Below, in pieces: positions 1 to 6,375 of a stretch of 7,539 nt of DNA. The position numbers were made by a program, and so were the translations under genes. The stretch lies in the NCBI GenBank assembly GCA_025450255.1, contig JANWHV010000109.1, positions 1 to 7,539 on the forward strand, in the 5' to 3' direction. The notes under the pieces were generated by a model. That model saw nothing but the letters and a program-made list of their open reading frames with translations. It did not search any database and was not told where the DNA came from. The stretch comes from Chloroflexota bacterium. Its GTDB lineage: Bacteria > Chloroflexota > UBA5177 > JANWHV01. Positions within the stretch are counted from its first letter, which is position 1. Each line of letters opens with the position of its first letter.

Positions 1-124
1 ACGGGCTGCCGCTGCATCCGCGAAGACCATAGGCGCCTGATCCACAAGTCCGTGCGCTACTATGGGTGATATCGGCGAGACCCGGCATTTTGTCTTGAAC
101 GACACGCTCCGGCTTTGCAATGAC

Positions 125-134
125 GGGGAGGGGT
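125..134 (+). promoter_or_regulatory. Ribosome binding site of the sensor histidine kinase
   Basis: The purine-rich run GGGGAGGGG lies just before the ATG at 137, with its GGAG core 6 bases from the start codon. It supports this ATG as the translation start of the kinase. No convincing -35/-10 promoter pair is visible in the 136 bases upstream. Confidence 0.75.
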
Positions 135-136
135 AG

Positions 137-2452
137 ATGACCGGCGCGCAACCTGACCTCGCTCCCGGCCCGGACGTCTTCTTCGCGCTCACCGCGCACT
201 CCCACGAGCCCGCGGCCTTGCTGGATGCTGATGGTACGTTCCGCTATGCCAGCCCGGCCTTCCGCCATGTCCTTGGCTACGCGCCCGAGGACATACTGGG
301 CACCAACGCCTTTGACAATATTCATGCGGAGGACCACGCCCGCGCGCTGGCCGCGTTCGTCGCCATCGTGGAGGCCGACGACGGCACGCCCACGGTCCTT
401 CACAACCGCTACCGCCACGCGGACGGCTCCTGGCGGATGCTGGAGACGACAGGCAGCAGCCTTTTCAAGAACCCCCTGGTCCGCGCCTTCATCGCCACGA
501 GCCACGACATCACCGAGCATCGCCGTGCCGAGGAACGGCTGGTCGAACAGGAGGCCCAGTACCGCGGCATCTTCGAGGCCACGATCGATGGTCTGGTGAT
601 TCTCACCCTTGACGGTTATATCGCCGAGGCAAACCCCGCTTTCTGCGCCATGTACGGCTATCGCTATGACGAGATCATCGGCATGCCGGCCACGGCGTTC
701 GTCCATCCGTCCAATCACGACATCCAGGTGAAACACCTCGAGGATGCCCGCCGCGGCCGTTCAGGGTGGGATAAGGAACTGGGGGTGCGGAAAGACGGCA
801 CGTTGTTCGACGTGGAGGCGCACGGCGCCATGTTTTCCTTCAAGGGGACGCCGCACGTGCTCGGCATTGACCGCGACATCAGTGATAGGGCGCGGGCGGA
901 GGCCCAACTGCTGGAGAAGGAAGCGCAGTACCGCGGCATCTTCGAAGCGACCAGCGACGGCATGGTGATCATCGATTTCGAGGGCAACGTCGTCGAGGCG
1001 AACCCCGCCTTCTGCGCCATGTATGGATACCAGTACGACGAGATGATCGGACTCAACGTCGCGGTACTATCCACCGCCGAGAGTCGGCATGTCATCGAGG
1101 AATCGTTCGCGGCTATCCTTGCCGACGGCTCCTTTCATGCCGAAGGCGGCGCTACCCATAAAGACGGCACGGTGTTCAATCTCGAGGCGCATAGCACGAT
1201 GTTCACGTATAAGGGGCAGCCTCATATTCTTGGCGTGGCGCGCGACATCACGGATCGCGTGCGGGCCAAGGAATTGTTGGAGCAGCGCGTGGCGGAACGC
1301 ACGCGTGAGCTCTCGACCTTGCTCGACGTGTCGCGCAACGTCGCGTCCACCTTGCAATTGCAACCGCTGCTTAACCTGGTCCTCGATCAGCTAGGGACGG
1401 TCGTGGAGTACACGGGCGCCGGCATCTCGGTACTGGAAGGGGCCGAGATGCGCATCGCCGCCTACCGCGGTCCCGGATCCCAGGTACTGGCTCTCGATAC
1501 ACGGTTGCCGAGCGCGTCGGCCGGCCCGCTCTGGGAGTGGATGCGGCGGGGAGAGCCGGTCATCATCCAGGATGTGCGCGCCGATTCCCATGAGGCGTTG
1601 CTCTATCGCCAGTCGGTCGGAGGGCATATGAACGGGTCGTTCAGCTATGTCCGCTCCTGGATGTCCGTACCCTTGCGCGTCCGCGACCGGGATCTCGGCT
1701 CGGTGTTCCTCGAGCACGCGCAACCCAACGTCTATACGCCGCGCCATGCCGAGCTGGCGCTGGCGATTGCGCGCCAGGCCGCGATCGCCATTGATAATGC
1801 GCGTCTGTACGAGCAGGTACATGAGGCGGCCGCGCTTGAAGAGCGCCAGCGACTGGCCCGCGAGCTGCACGACTCGGTCTCGCAGGCCCTCTATGGCATC
1901 GGGCTGGGCGCCACGACCGCGCGTGCCCTGCTGGCGCGTGACCCGCAACAGGTAGCCGCTCCCCTGGACTACGTGATCACCCTGGCAAAAGCCGGGCTGG
2001 CCGAGATGCGCGCCCTGATTTTCGAGCTGCTCCCCGAGGCGCTGGAAACCGAGGGACTGATCGCCGCCCTGACCAAGCAGACGGCGGCGGTGCAAGCGCG
2101 GTACGGGCTCGCCGTCGACGTGATGCTGGGCGAGGAGCCGGAGGCGGATCTGCCGGCGAAGCAGGCGATCTACCGCATCGCGCAAGAGGCGCTGCACAAC
2201 GTGGTGAAGCACGCGCGCGCCGGCTCGATCGTGCTTCGCCTGGAAGCGTCCGCCGGCCACCTGGCATTGGAGGTGCGTGATGACGGCATGGGCTTCGATG
2301 CCGGCGGCTCATTCCCCGGCCATCTGGGGTTGCGCTCGATGCGCGAGCGGGCCACAAGCCTCGGCGGCACGCTCGATGCGGCGAGTACGCCCGGCGCGGG
2401 CACGCGGATCCGTGCCCAGGTGCCGCGTTTCGCCGTCGGTCCCGGCAGCTAA
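137..2452 (+). CDS. Soluble multi-PAS/GAF sensor histidine kinase (NarL/HisKA_3 class)
   Basis: This 771-residue protein is a two-component sensor kinase that should autophosphorylate a histidine and pass the phosphate to a response regulator. I see three PAS domains (about residues 14-135, 139-258 and 262-381), a coiled-coil linker (about 375-400), a GAF domain (about 400-555), a HisKA_3 dimerisation domain and a C-terminal HATPase. The H-box reads RLARELHDSVSQAL with phospho-acceptor His578, the form typical of NarL/DegS-type kinases. The ATPase has an N-box with Asn688 (EALHNVVKHA), a G1 box DDGMGF at 715-720 and a G2 box GHLGLRSM from 728. I see no signal peptide or membrane segment, so it should sense a cytoplasmic signal; the ligand cannot be told. 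PAS2 and PAS3 are a tandem duplication. The start is set by a strong ribosome binding site. No LuxR-type regulator, the usual partner of this class, is adjacent, so it is an orphan here. The class call is firm and the signal unknown. Confidence 0.96.
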   Translation: MTGAQPDLAPGPDVFFALTAHSHEPAALLDADGTFRYASPAFRHVLGYAPEDILGTNAFDNIHAEDHARALAAFVAIVEADDGTPTVLHNRYRHADGSWRMLETTGSSLFKNPLVRAFIATSHDITEHRRAEERLVEQEAQYRGIFEATIDGLVILTLDGYIAEANPAFCAMYGYRYDEIIGMPATAFVHPSNHDIQVKHLEDARRGRSGWDKELGVRKDGTLFDVEAHGAMFSFKGTPHVLGIDRDISDRARAEAQLLEKEAQYRGIFEATSDGMVIIDFEGNVVEANPAFCAMYGYQYDEMIGLNVAVLSTAESRHVIEESFAAILADGSFHAEGGATHKDGTVFNLEAHSTMFTYKGQPHILGVARDITDRVRAKELLEQRVAERTRELSTLLDVSRNVASTLQLQPLLNLVLDQLGTVVEYTGAGISVLEGAEMRIAAYRGPGSQVLALDTRLPSASAGPLWEWMRRGEPVIIQDVRADSHEALLYRQSVGGHMNGSFSYVRSWMSVPLRVRDRDLGSVFLEHAQPNVYTPRHAELALAIARQAAIAIDNARLYEQVHEAAALEERQRLARELHDSVSQALYGIGLGATTARALLARDPQQVAAPLDYVITLAKAGLAEMRALIFELLPEALETEGLIAALTKQTAAVQARYGLAVDVMLGEEPEADLPAKQAIYRIAQEALHNVVKHARAGSIVLRLEASAGHLALEVRDDGMGFDAGGSFPGHLGLRSMRERATSLGGTLDAASTPGAGTRIRAQVPRFAVGPGS
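551..1270 (+). repeat. Intragenic tandem duplication of a PAS domain (369-bp period)
   Basis: Two consecutive PAS modules align without any indel at an offset of exactly 369 bp (123 codons). Three anchors show this: EAQYRGIFEA (codons starting 551 and 920), NPAFCAMYGY (about 632 and 1001) and the KDGT motif (791 and 1160). Much of the first half is identical or nearly so at both DNA and protein level. The sensor half of the kinase therefore grew by an in-frame duplication of one PAS unit. The first PAS domain (residues 14-135) is clearly more diverged. Confidence 0.85.
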
Positions 2453-2574
2453 GCGAACCCCGGCCACCGCGCGTATCATGACCTTCCAGTGCCCCGCTCC
2501 CGCCGGCGATTCCGCTCGGAGTGGGAAGCCGCCAGGGTGGTTTACATGCAGTCCCGCCCCGCGCACGCGAACCC

Positions 2575-2620
2575 TTCCGCTCCTCCGTGTCTCAGTGCCT
2601 CCGTGGTTTCCGTTCCTCTC
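2575..2620 (-). repeat. Dispersed intergenic 'HGGTETRR' repeat element
   Basis: Read on the minus strand, this stretch contains AACCACGGAGGCACTGAGAC followed by an ACGGAG repeat. Its conceptual translation includes NHGGTETRR. Such ACGGAGNCAC-type sequences recur between genes in many unrelated bacterial genomes and generate spurious protein annotations. It sits between the convergent 3' ends of the histidine kinase and the FAD oxidoreductase, a typical location. I do not regard it as coding. A related, degenerate element of the same style lies at 7011-7052 on the other strand. Confidence 0.55.
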
Positions 2621-2627
2621 GCGCCGG

Positions 2628-3848
2628 TCAATCGTCCAGCAGCAGGCGTCGCAGATAGGGGTTGAGGAACCGTCCGCGAGGATCGACGCGGGCACGCTGC
2701 TCGCGGAAGCGATCCCACATCGGATAGAGCGCGCGCAGCTCGCTTGCCGTATGAGTGTGCAGCTTGGCCCAGTGCGGCCGGCCGCCGTGATTGCGGAACA
2801 CCGCCTCGGCATCGGCGAAGAACGCCTGGTACGGCAACTCGTTCGACTGATGCAGGGAGAGCGTCACCGAATCGCGCCTGTAGGCGGGGCTGAGGTACAA
2901 ATCAGCCTGGCGCAGGGTGCGGTATTCTATCGGCCACTCCACCGCGGGGTGCCGCTCGCGCATCAGCAGCCGCAATTCGCGGAAACACTCGGGACCGCGC
3001 TCGATTGGCACGGCGAACTCCATCTCCACGAACTTCAGGGCGCGTTCGGAGGCAAAGACGCGGTAACTCCAGTCCACGCGCTCGGGCCGCGTGTAGCGTT
3101 CGATGGTGCCGGCGCGGGCGGCGGCATCCGTGTCCTCGTCCCCGCCTACTGCCGCGCCGGTGGTATTCAGGGTCTTCATGGCCGAGGCGTCGTACCGCGG
3201 CAGCCAGAAGAACTCGAAATGCTCGTTCCCGTCGACCAGCGCTTGCAGTTGGTCCATGGTGTCCTCGAACGACGCCACCCAGGTGCGCTCGTGCAGGCGA
3301 AACGCGGGCGCCACGCGCATGGTGACGCGCGTGATGATGCCCAGCAGCCCCAGCGATAGCTGGGCCGCCTTGAAGAGCGCCGGCTCGACGGTAGAGGAGC
3401 AGGTCAGGCGATCGCCCGACGCCAGGAGGAGGTCGAGCGCCGTCACGCGCGACGACAGGCTGCCGAAGCGGATACCGGTGCCGTGCGTGCCGGTAGCGAT
3501 GGCGCCGGCCAGCGCCTGGTAATCCACATCACCCTGGTTCTCCAGCGCCAGGCCCTCGGCGCGCAGCATATCGCCCAGCCGCGCGATCTTGGTGCCTGCC
3601 CAGATCGTGGCTTCCCCGGCGGCGGGGTCGCTCGCGATGACGCCCTGCAGCGCGTCCAGCGAGATCAGGGTGTCGTCCGTGGCGCAGAGCGGCGTGAACG
3701 AATGGCCCGTGCCGGCCACGCGGATAGCGCCGGCATCCGTTCGCTGGAGAATCGCCGCCAGTTCCTGCTCGCTGTCTGGCGTCTCGAAATGCCGGGGCCG
3801 GCACTCGACGATGCCGGACCAGTTCGTCCACGCGTCCATGCGCTTCAT
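2628..3848 (-). CDS. FAD-linked oxidoreductase, aldonolactone/alditol oxidase family
   Basis: This predicted 406-residue flavoenzyme belongs to the family of D-arabinono-1,4-lactone oxidase, L-gulonolactone oxidase and alditol oxidase, which oxidise a sugar lactone or polyol with FAD. The N-terminal FAD-binding domain (about residues 15-150) has RVAGTGHSFTPL with His49, the position where related enzymes attach FAD covalently, and later the family motif ATGTHGTG. The C-terminal ALO domain (about 150-405) has the block YLSPAYRRDSVTLSLHQ, then HWAKLH (359-364) and DPRGRFLNPYL near the end. WTNWSG at residues 7-12 is the usual start of these proteins. The reading frame stays open to 4004, but the upstream codons look unlike the family, so I place the start at 3848. 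A second ATG at 3839 is equally possible, and neither has a clear ribosome binding site. No neighbouring sugar genes reveal the substrate, and no signal peptide is seen, so it is probably cytoplasmic. Confidence 0.93.
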   Translation of the reverse strand: MKRMDAWTNWSGIVECRPRHFETPDSEQELAAILQRTDAGAIRVAGTGHSFTPLCATDDTLISLDALQGVIASDPAAGEATIWAGTKIARLGDMLRAEGLALENQGDVDYQALAGAIATGTHGTGIRFGSLSSRVTALDLLLASGDRLTCSSTVEPALFKAAQLSLGLLGIITRVTMRVAPAFRLHERTWVASFEDTMDQLQALVDGNEHFEFFWLPRYDASAMKTLNTTGAAVGGDEDTDAAARAGTIERYTRPERVDWSYRVFASERALKFVEMEFAVPIERGPECFRELRLLMRERHPAVEWPIEYRTLRQADLYLSPAYRRDSVTLSLHQSNELPYQAFFADAEAVFRNHGGRPHWAKLHTHTASELRALYPMWDRFREQRARVDPRGRFLNPYLRRLLLDD

Positions 3849-4148
3849 CTTTCGCGGTCGGGCCGGCAACCTCAGATCACCGTATCGTACCGCATTGGGC
3901 AAGTGACACCGCCCTGTGCCTCGTGTCTGGTGCCCGCCAACGCCGTGATAAGACACGTGGGAACGCGCATCCAGGTATTCAGTTCTCTGTCCATTGGCGA
4001 CCATGGGCGTGCCGTTGCAATCGCGGCGCGGTGGCGCGCCGGGTTATCGGCTCAGGCAACCGTTCGACAGGGCGCCGGCACGCGAAACCGTACGTATCGG
4101 AACCTGAGGCATGCGAGAAATGAGCGGATTGAGGGCGCGCCTGTCGAT
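3849..4148. other. Intergenic region with no recognised feature
   Basis: About 300 bases separate the start of the FAD oxidoreductase from the stop of the Rpn-like gene, both on the minus strand. I see no credible gene, tRNA, strong terminator or obvious promoter pair. Short palindromes (CACGTG near 3955, two GGCGCGCC sites) are of the sort expected in GC-rich DNA. The promoter of the oxidoreductase should lie in the right-hand part of this region or just upstream of its ATG, but I cannot place it. Confidence 0.6.
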
Positions 4149-4424
4149 TCAGGCCGTTGCTTCGAGTCGCGCGCGCGCCTGTTCCGACGAGTCGGTGCCA
4201 ATATGCGCCAGGGCATCGGCGAGTTGTGCCTCGTTCGCCTGCCGCAGCGCGTTCAGGAACGGCTCATCCAGCGTACCAAACCGCCCTTCGAGCGCGATAC
4301 GGGCCGATTCTCGCATGGCCGCGTCCCGGGCCAGGGGCATCGCTGCTTCCATGGCCAGGGGCATCGCTGCTTCCATCGCTCGTTCCATAGCTTGCGCCGT
4401 GGCTCGTTCCATGGCTCGTTCCAT
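4149..4424 (-). CDS. Candidate internal start giving a 91-residue C-terminal product (RpnS-like, shorter form)
   Basis: A second internal ATG in the same frame (4422-4424) is preceded by GAGGAG at 4431-4436 with a 6-base spacer. It begins exactly at the first MERA unit of the four-residue repeat helix and would give about 91 residues: eight repeat units plus the C-terminal tail. GAGGAG also simply encodes Glu-Glu of the full-length protein, so its ribosome binding role could be fortuitous. It is an alternative or an addition to the start at 4481. Only one of the two needs to be real for the gene-within-gene model. Confidence 0.35.
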   Translation of the reverse strand: MERAMERATAQAMERAMEAAMPLAMEAAMPLARDAAMRESARIALEGRFGTLDEPFLNALRQANEAQLADALAHIGTDSSEQARARLEATA

Positions 4425-4481
4425 GCCGAGCTCCTCGAAGATTACGGTGGCGCTGGACTCCTTGAGTAAATCCTCTAACAT
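4149..4481 (-). CDS. Candidate internal start giving a 110-residue C-terminal product (RpnS-like, longer form)
   Basis: Inside the Rpn-like gene, in the same frame, two adjacent ATG codons (4482-4484 and 4479-4481) follow the minus-strand sequence GGGAGGAGC. The GGAGG core is 6 bases before the second ATG, close to ideal. Translation from here gives MLEDLLKESS and runs through the four-residue repeats to the gene's own stop, about 110 residues. It lacks the nuclease core entirely. In characterised Rpn systems a separately made C-terminal fragment acts as antitoxin to the full-length protein; this is the position and architecture expected. Independent translation is inferred, not shown. Confidence 0.4.
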   Translation of the reverse strand: MLEDLLKESSATVIFEELGMERAMERATAQAMERAMEAAMPLAMEAAMPLARDAAMRESARIALEGRFGTLDEPFLNALRQANEAQLADALAHIGTDSSEQARARLEATA

Positions 4482-5129
4482 CATGCTCCTCCCGAGGGCA
4501 TCGCGAATCAGGTTCGGCGGCAGTCGTAGTCCCGCGAGCAACACCAGCAGGCTGGTCAGATCGCTTCTTTCCTGTAGCGGCCGTGGCGACGCGGCGATCT
4601 GCTCCGCTGCCTGCACGACCGTGCCAACCGTGGCGCCCTCCATTAGGCTTGCCAGCGGCCACAACTCCACGTACGGGGCGTCGAGCGCGCGCCTGGCCGG
4701 CACGTCCCACAGACGCACTACCTCGAAGTTGTAGCGCAGGCTATCCTGACCCATCCAGTCTATCACGAACGGGGAGATGCTCTCCATGCCTGATGGCCGC
4801 AGGACGATCACAATTGAACGGATCGGCAGGTGGTCGCGCCGCCAGAGGCGGATGGCATATTCGGCCATGCGCTCGCCAATATCGGCCGCGGCGCGCGTTT
4901 GTAGCTCGATGTGCAGGAGCCCGATCGAGCGATCGATACGCTCCACCTCCCATACGATGTCGGCCAGACGAGCGATGGCCGGCAACTCGGTCGGCCGATC
5001 GCGCCGCCACGTCAACTCCGGCGCTACAAGAGCCAGGAACCCGTCGTGCCCATCCAGTAGCACGCGTTTCAACGCCTGATCGATGTTCACTCGTTCGGAC
5101 GGAGACATCGCGAAACGGGCCTTTCTCAT
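4149..5129 (-). CDS. Rpn-like PD-(D/E)XK nuclease with C-terminal tetrapeptide-repeat tail
   Basis: This roughly 326-residue protein resembles the Rpn (recombination-promoting nuclease / putative transposase) group. The likely catalytic core is Asp57 (LADIVWEV) followed by Glu75-x-Gln77 (LLHIELQ), the E-x-Q form of the PD-(D/E)XK motif seen in these proteins. Next comes a helix with ERMAEYAIRLW, a family-style R..Y..L segment. The C-terminal third is Ala/Glu/Met/Arg-rich and helical, with eight four-residue units (about 236-267), then a conserved-looking tail ending ARLEATA. Known Rpn proteins are DNA nucleases in which a separately translated C-terminal piece inhibits the full-length toxin and which can protect against phage. 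Two internal ATGs here have good ribosome binding sites. The start is uncertain: TTG at 5141 has an AGGG at usable spacing, ATG at 5129 abuts AGGA, and ATG at 5108 lacks a site. I choose 5129 as a compromise. The family call is from motif pattern only; activity is inferred. Confidence 0.75.
   Translation of the reverse strand: MRKARFAMSPSERVNIDQALKRVLLDGHDGFLALVAPELTWRRDRPTELPAIARLADIVWEVERIDRSIGLLHIELQTRAAADIGERMAEYAIRLWRRDHLPIRSIVIVLRPSGMESISPFVIDWMGQDSLRYNFEVVRLWDVPARRALDAPYVELWPLASLMEGATVGTVVQAAEQIAASPRPLQERSDLTSLLVLLAGLRLPPNLIRDALGRSMMLEDLLKESSATVIFEELGMERAMERATAQAMERAMEAAMPLAMEAAMPLARDAAMRESARIALEGRFGTLDEPFLNALRQANEAQLADALAHIGTDSSEQARARLEATA
4329..4424 (-). repeat. Coding 12-bp tandem repeat array (eight units)
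   Basis: Ninety-six bases form eight 12-bp units. Positions 4329-4352 and 4353-4376 are a perfect 24-bp tandem duplication (each two 12-bp subunits). 4401-4412 and 4413-4424 are identical (ggctcgttccat); 4377-4388 differs by one base, and 4389-4400 is a diverged unit. On the minus strand they encode tetrapeptides: MERA twice, TAQA, MERA, then MEAA and MPLA alternating twice. Because 12 bp is a multiple of three, gain or loss of units keeps the frame, so copy number can vary between strains without breaking the gene. Confidence 0.92.
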
Positions 5130-5221
5130 TCCTAACGTCAATGCTTACACCCTACCACGGCGGCGAGGGCAGACGACCGGCGGTATCCGCACAACGGCGA
5201 GCGGTCCCCCCGGTTCCCGGC

Positions 5222-5271
5222 CATTTCCCGCGGCGCTGCTACTGACGCGTACTGGCGCATGCGCGTCGCCG
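5222..5271 (+). repeat. Dispersed ~50-bp repeat, copy A, with inverted repeat
   Basis: This segment aligns without gaps, at an offset of 1959 bp, to 7181-7230. The right-hand 31 bases (5241-5271) match at 26 positions, centred on a shared ACTGG(C/T)GCATGCGCGT; the left-hand part matches more loosely. Within it GACGCG (5244-5249) and CGCGTC (5262-5267) form an inverted repeat around a 12-base loop. It lies roughly 90-145 bases upstream of the Rpn-like gene start and next to the 38-bp palindrome. It could be an operator, a structured RNA element or a remnant of a dispersed repeat. Confidence 0.6.
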
Positions 5272-5273
5272 TA

Positions 5274-5311
5274 AGGAAGCTCCGCCGGTGCGCGCACCGG
5301 CGGAGCTTCCT
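5274..5311 (-). terminator. 38-bp perfect palindrome, probable hairpin after the ferritin-like gene
   Basis: The two 19-base arms are exact reverse complements (5274-5292, beginning aggaagctccgcc, and 5293-5311). On the minus strand the hairpin begins 27 bases after the stop of the ferritin-like gene, where a terminator is expected. There is no U-run on either side, so it is not a textbook rho-independent terminator. It may act as a U-less terminator or an mRNA-stabilising 3' hairpin, or it may be a protein-binding palindrome. The structure is certain and its role inferred. Confidence 0.65.
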
Positions 5312-5338
5312 ATGCGATGACCTGTCCGCGGTCGGCGC

Positions 5339-6199
5339 CTACTGCGCGCTGTCGCTCTCCTCCAACTGCTTCGAGGTGATCGGCGCGCGGCTGACGATCC
5401 GGGCGTTCACGTCGCTATACACCGGATCGTGCTCGTAGTCGATCGGCGTGTAGGAGAAGCTGTTCCCGGTACTGGCATTCGGGCTCAGGAAGCCGGCGGC
5501 GGCGACGACGGCGGGCGCGTCGCCCACCGCCTCCAGGGTGAGCAGGCCGTAGACCCAGTTGTCGGCGGGATTGTAGCTGTCGTCACCCGTGCCGCTGATG
5601 CCGGCCGCGGCGGCGATGTTGCGGCCCAGGGCGCGGTGCTCGGACTCTACCATGGCGATCTCCGCCGCGATCTGGGCGAGGTCCGGGCGGCCGGCCTGCG
5701 CGAACTCGTAGACGGCGGCGATGAAGGCGGCATCGAAGACCCCTTCGAGCATCTGCTGGGTGGCGATGAACAAGCCCAGGTCGGCGAAGGTGCCCAGGCC
5801 ATAGGGGAAGCTGAAGGTGGTGGCCAGCGATCCGCCCCCGGCCGCGGTAAAGAACTGCTGGTGGATTTGCTCCTCGATCGCCGCCGCCTTGATGTTGTCG
5901 AGGTGCAGCCCGCTGAGCTTGAGCTTACCCGCCACGGCGCTGCGAATGCCGTTCTCGTAGAAGGTGACGGCAAGCTGCTCCGCCGTGCGCGCCACGGTGA
6001 AGATCGTGGCGAAGCTGTCCTCGGCGCTGCTCCCCGTCCCGTTATCCGCCGCCTGCACGGGCATCCTGGACAGCAACCCAGCGCCGGCGATGGCCGCGCC
6101 GGCGCCCAGCGCGCCCTTGAGCATCGACCGCCGTGAGCGGCGCGCGTCGAGCGAGTGCAACAGGTTCTCGGTCGCCGCGTGCCTTGTCTGTTCGTCCAT
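5339..6199 (-). CDS. Tat-exported ferritin-like di-iron domain protein
   Basis: This 286-residue protein has an N-terminal twin-arginine signal: SRRSMLKG at 22-29, then a Gly/Ala-rich hydrophobic stretch to about 43, and a probable cleavage site near PVQAAD (47-52). It should thus be exported folded, probably with metal bound. The mature part is a Ferritin_2-type four-helix bundle with plausible di-iron ligands Glu74, Glu110-x-x-His113, Glu152 and Glu185-x-x-His188. The two ExxH pairs and single glutamates are in the canonical order. The ~75-residue tail (PADNWVYGLL onward) is outside the bundle. Such proteins may handle iron or oxidative stress outside the membrane, but the substrate is not known. 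The frame is open to 6346, but ATG 6199 has AGGAAGG six bases upstream and starts right before the signal peptide, so it is the clear start. It is divergent from the receiver gene and followed by a large hairpin, so probably monocistronic. Confidence 0.9.
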   Translation of the reverse strand: MDEQTRHAATENLLHSLDARRSRRSMLKGALGAGAAIAGAGLLSRMPVQAADNGTGSSAEDSFATIFTVARTAEQLAVTFYENGIRSAVAGKLKLSGLHLDNIKAAAIEEQIHQQFFTAAGGGSLATTFSFPYGLGTFADLGLFIATQQMLEGVFDAAFIAAVYEFAQAGRPDLAQIAAEIAMVESEHRALGRNIAAAAGISGTGDDSYNPADNWVYGLLTLEAVGDAPAVVAAAGFLSPNASTGNSFSYTPIDYEHDPVYSDVNARIVSRAPITSKQLEESDSAQ

Positions 6200-6375
6200 G
6201 ACCAACCTTCCTATCCTCTGTCCGGCCGCCCCAACGCGGCCGCCGACACAGGTAATACGCCGGCCATCGTTAACTCGATTACGGGCATGAAGAGCGGCGC
6301 CGCGACACGCCGGCCATGCGCGCGGGGATGACGAGCATGCGGCCATGTCACGACGCGGCGGGCCGTGGATCCGCG

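Noticed and set aside
1..69. Open + frame at the left edge ending in TGA at 67-69 (…RRLIHKSVRYYG), possibly the C-terminus of an upstream gene
   Set aside because: Only 22 codons are visible with no recognisable motif. The minus strand also has an open frame from ATG 88 to the edge, so neither can be supported.
94..122. TTGAAC and CAATGA 17 bases apart as a promoter for the kinase
   Set aside because: The -35 is fair but the -10 matches the consensus at only one position, so it is not reportable as a promoter.
1391..2260. Long minus-strand open frame (289 codons) opposite the histidine kinase
   Set aside because: It lies wholly inside the well-supported kinase gene, its composition is Arg/Gly/Leu-rich like antisense shadows in GC-rich DNA, and it has no recognisable domain.
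2485..2530. Possible stem CCCGCTCC / GGAGTGGG downstream of the kinase as a terminator
   Set aside because: A 17-base loop, one wobble pair and no T-run make it indistinguishable from chance pairing in GC-rich DNA.
3483..4469. 328-codon + strand open frame over the oxidase start and Rpn-like 3' end
   Set aside because: It overlaps two real genes on the other strand and translates to low-complexity Arg/Gly/Ala/His-rich sequence without family features. It is an antisense shadow.
4149..5129. Calling the Rpn-like gene part of an insertion sequence
   Set aside because: No flanking terminal inverted repeats or target-site duplications are visible; 'putative transposase' is a legacy family name.
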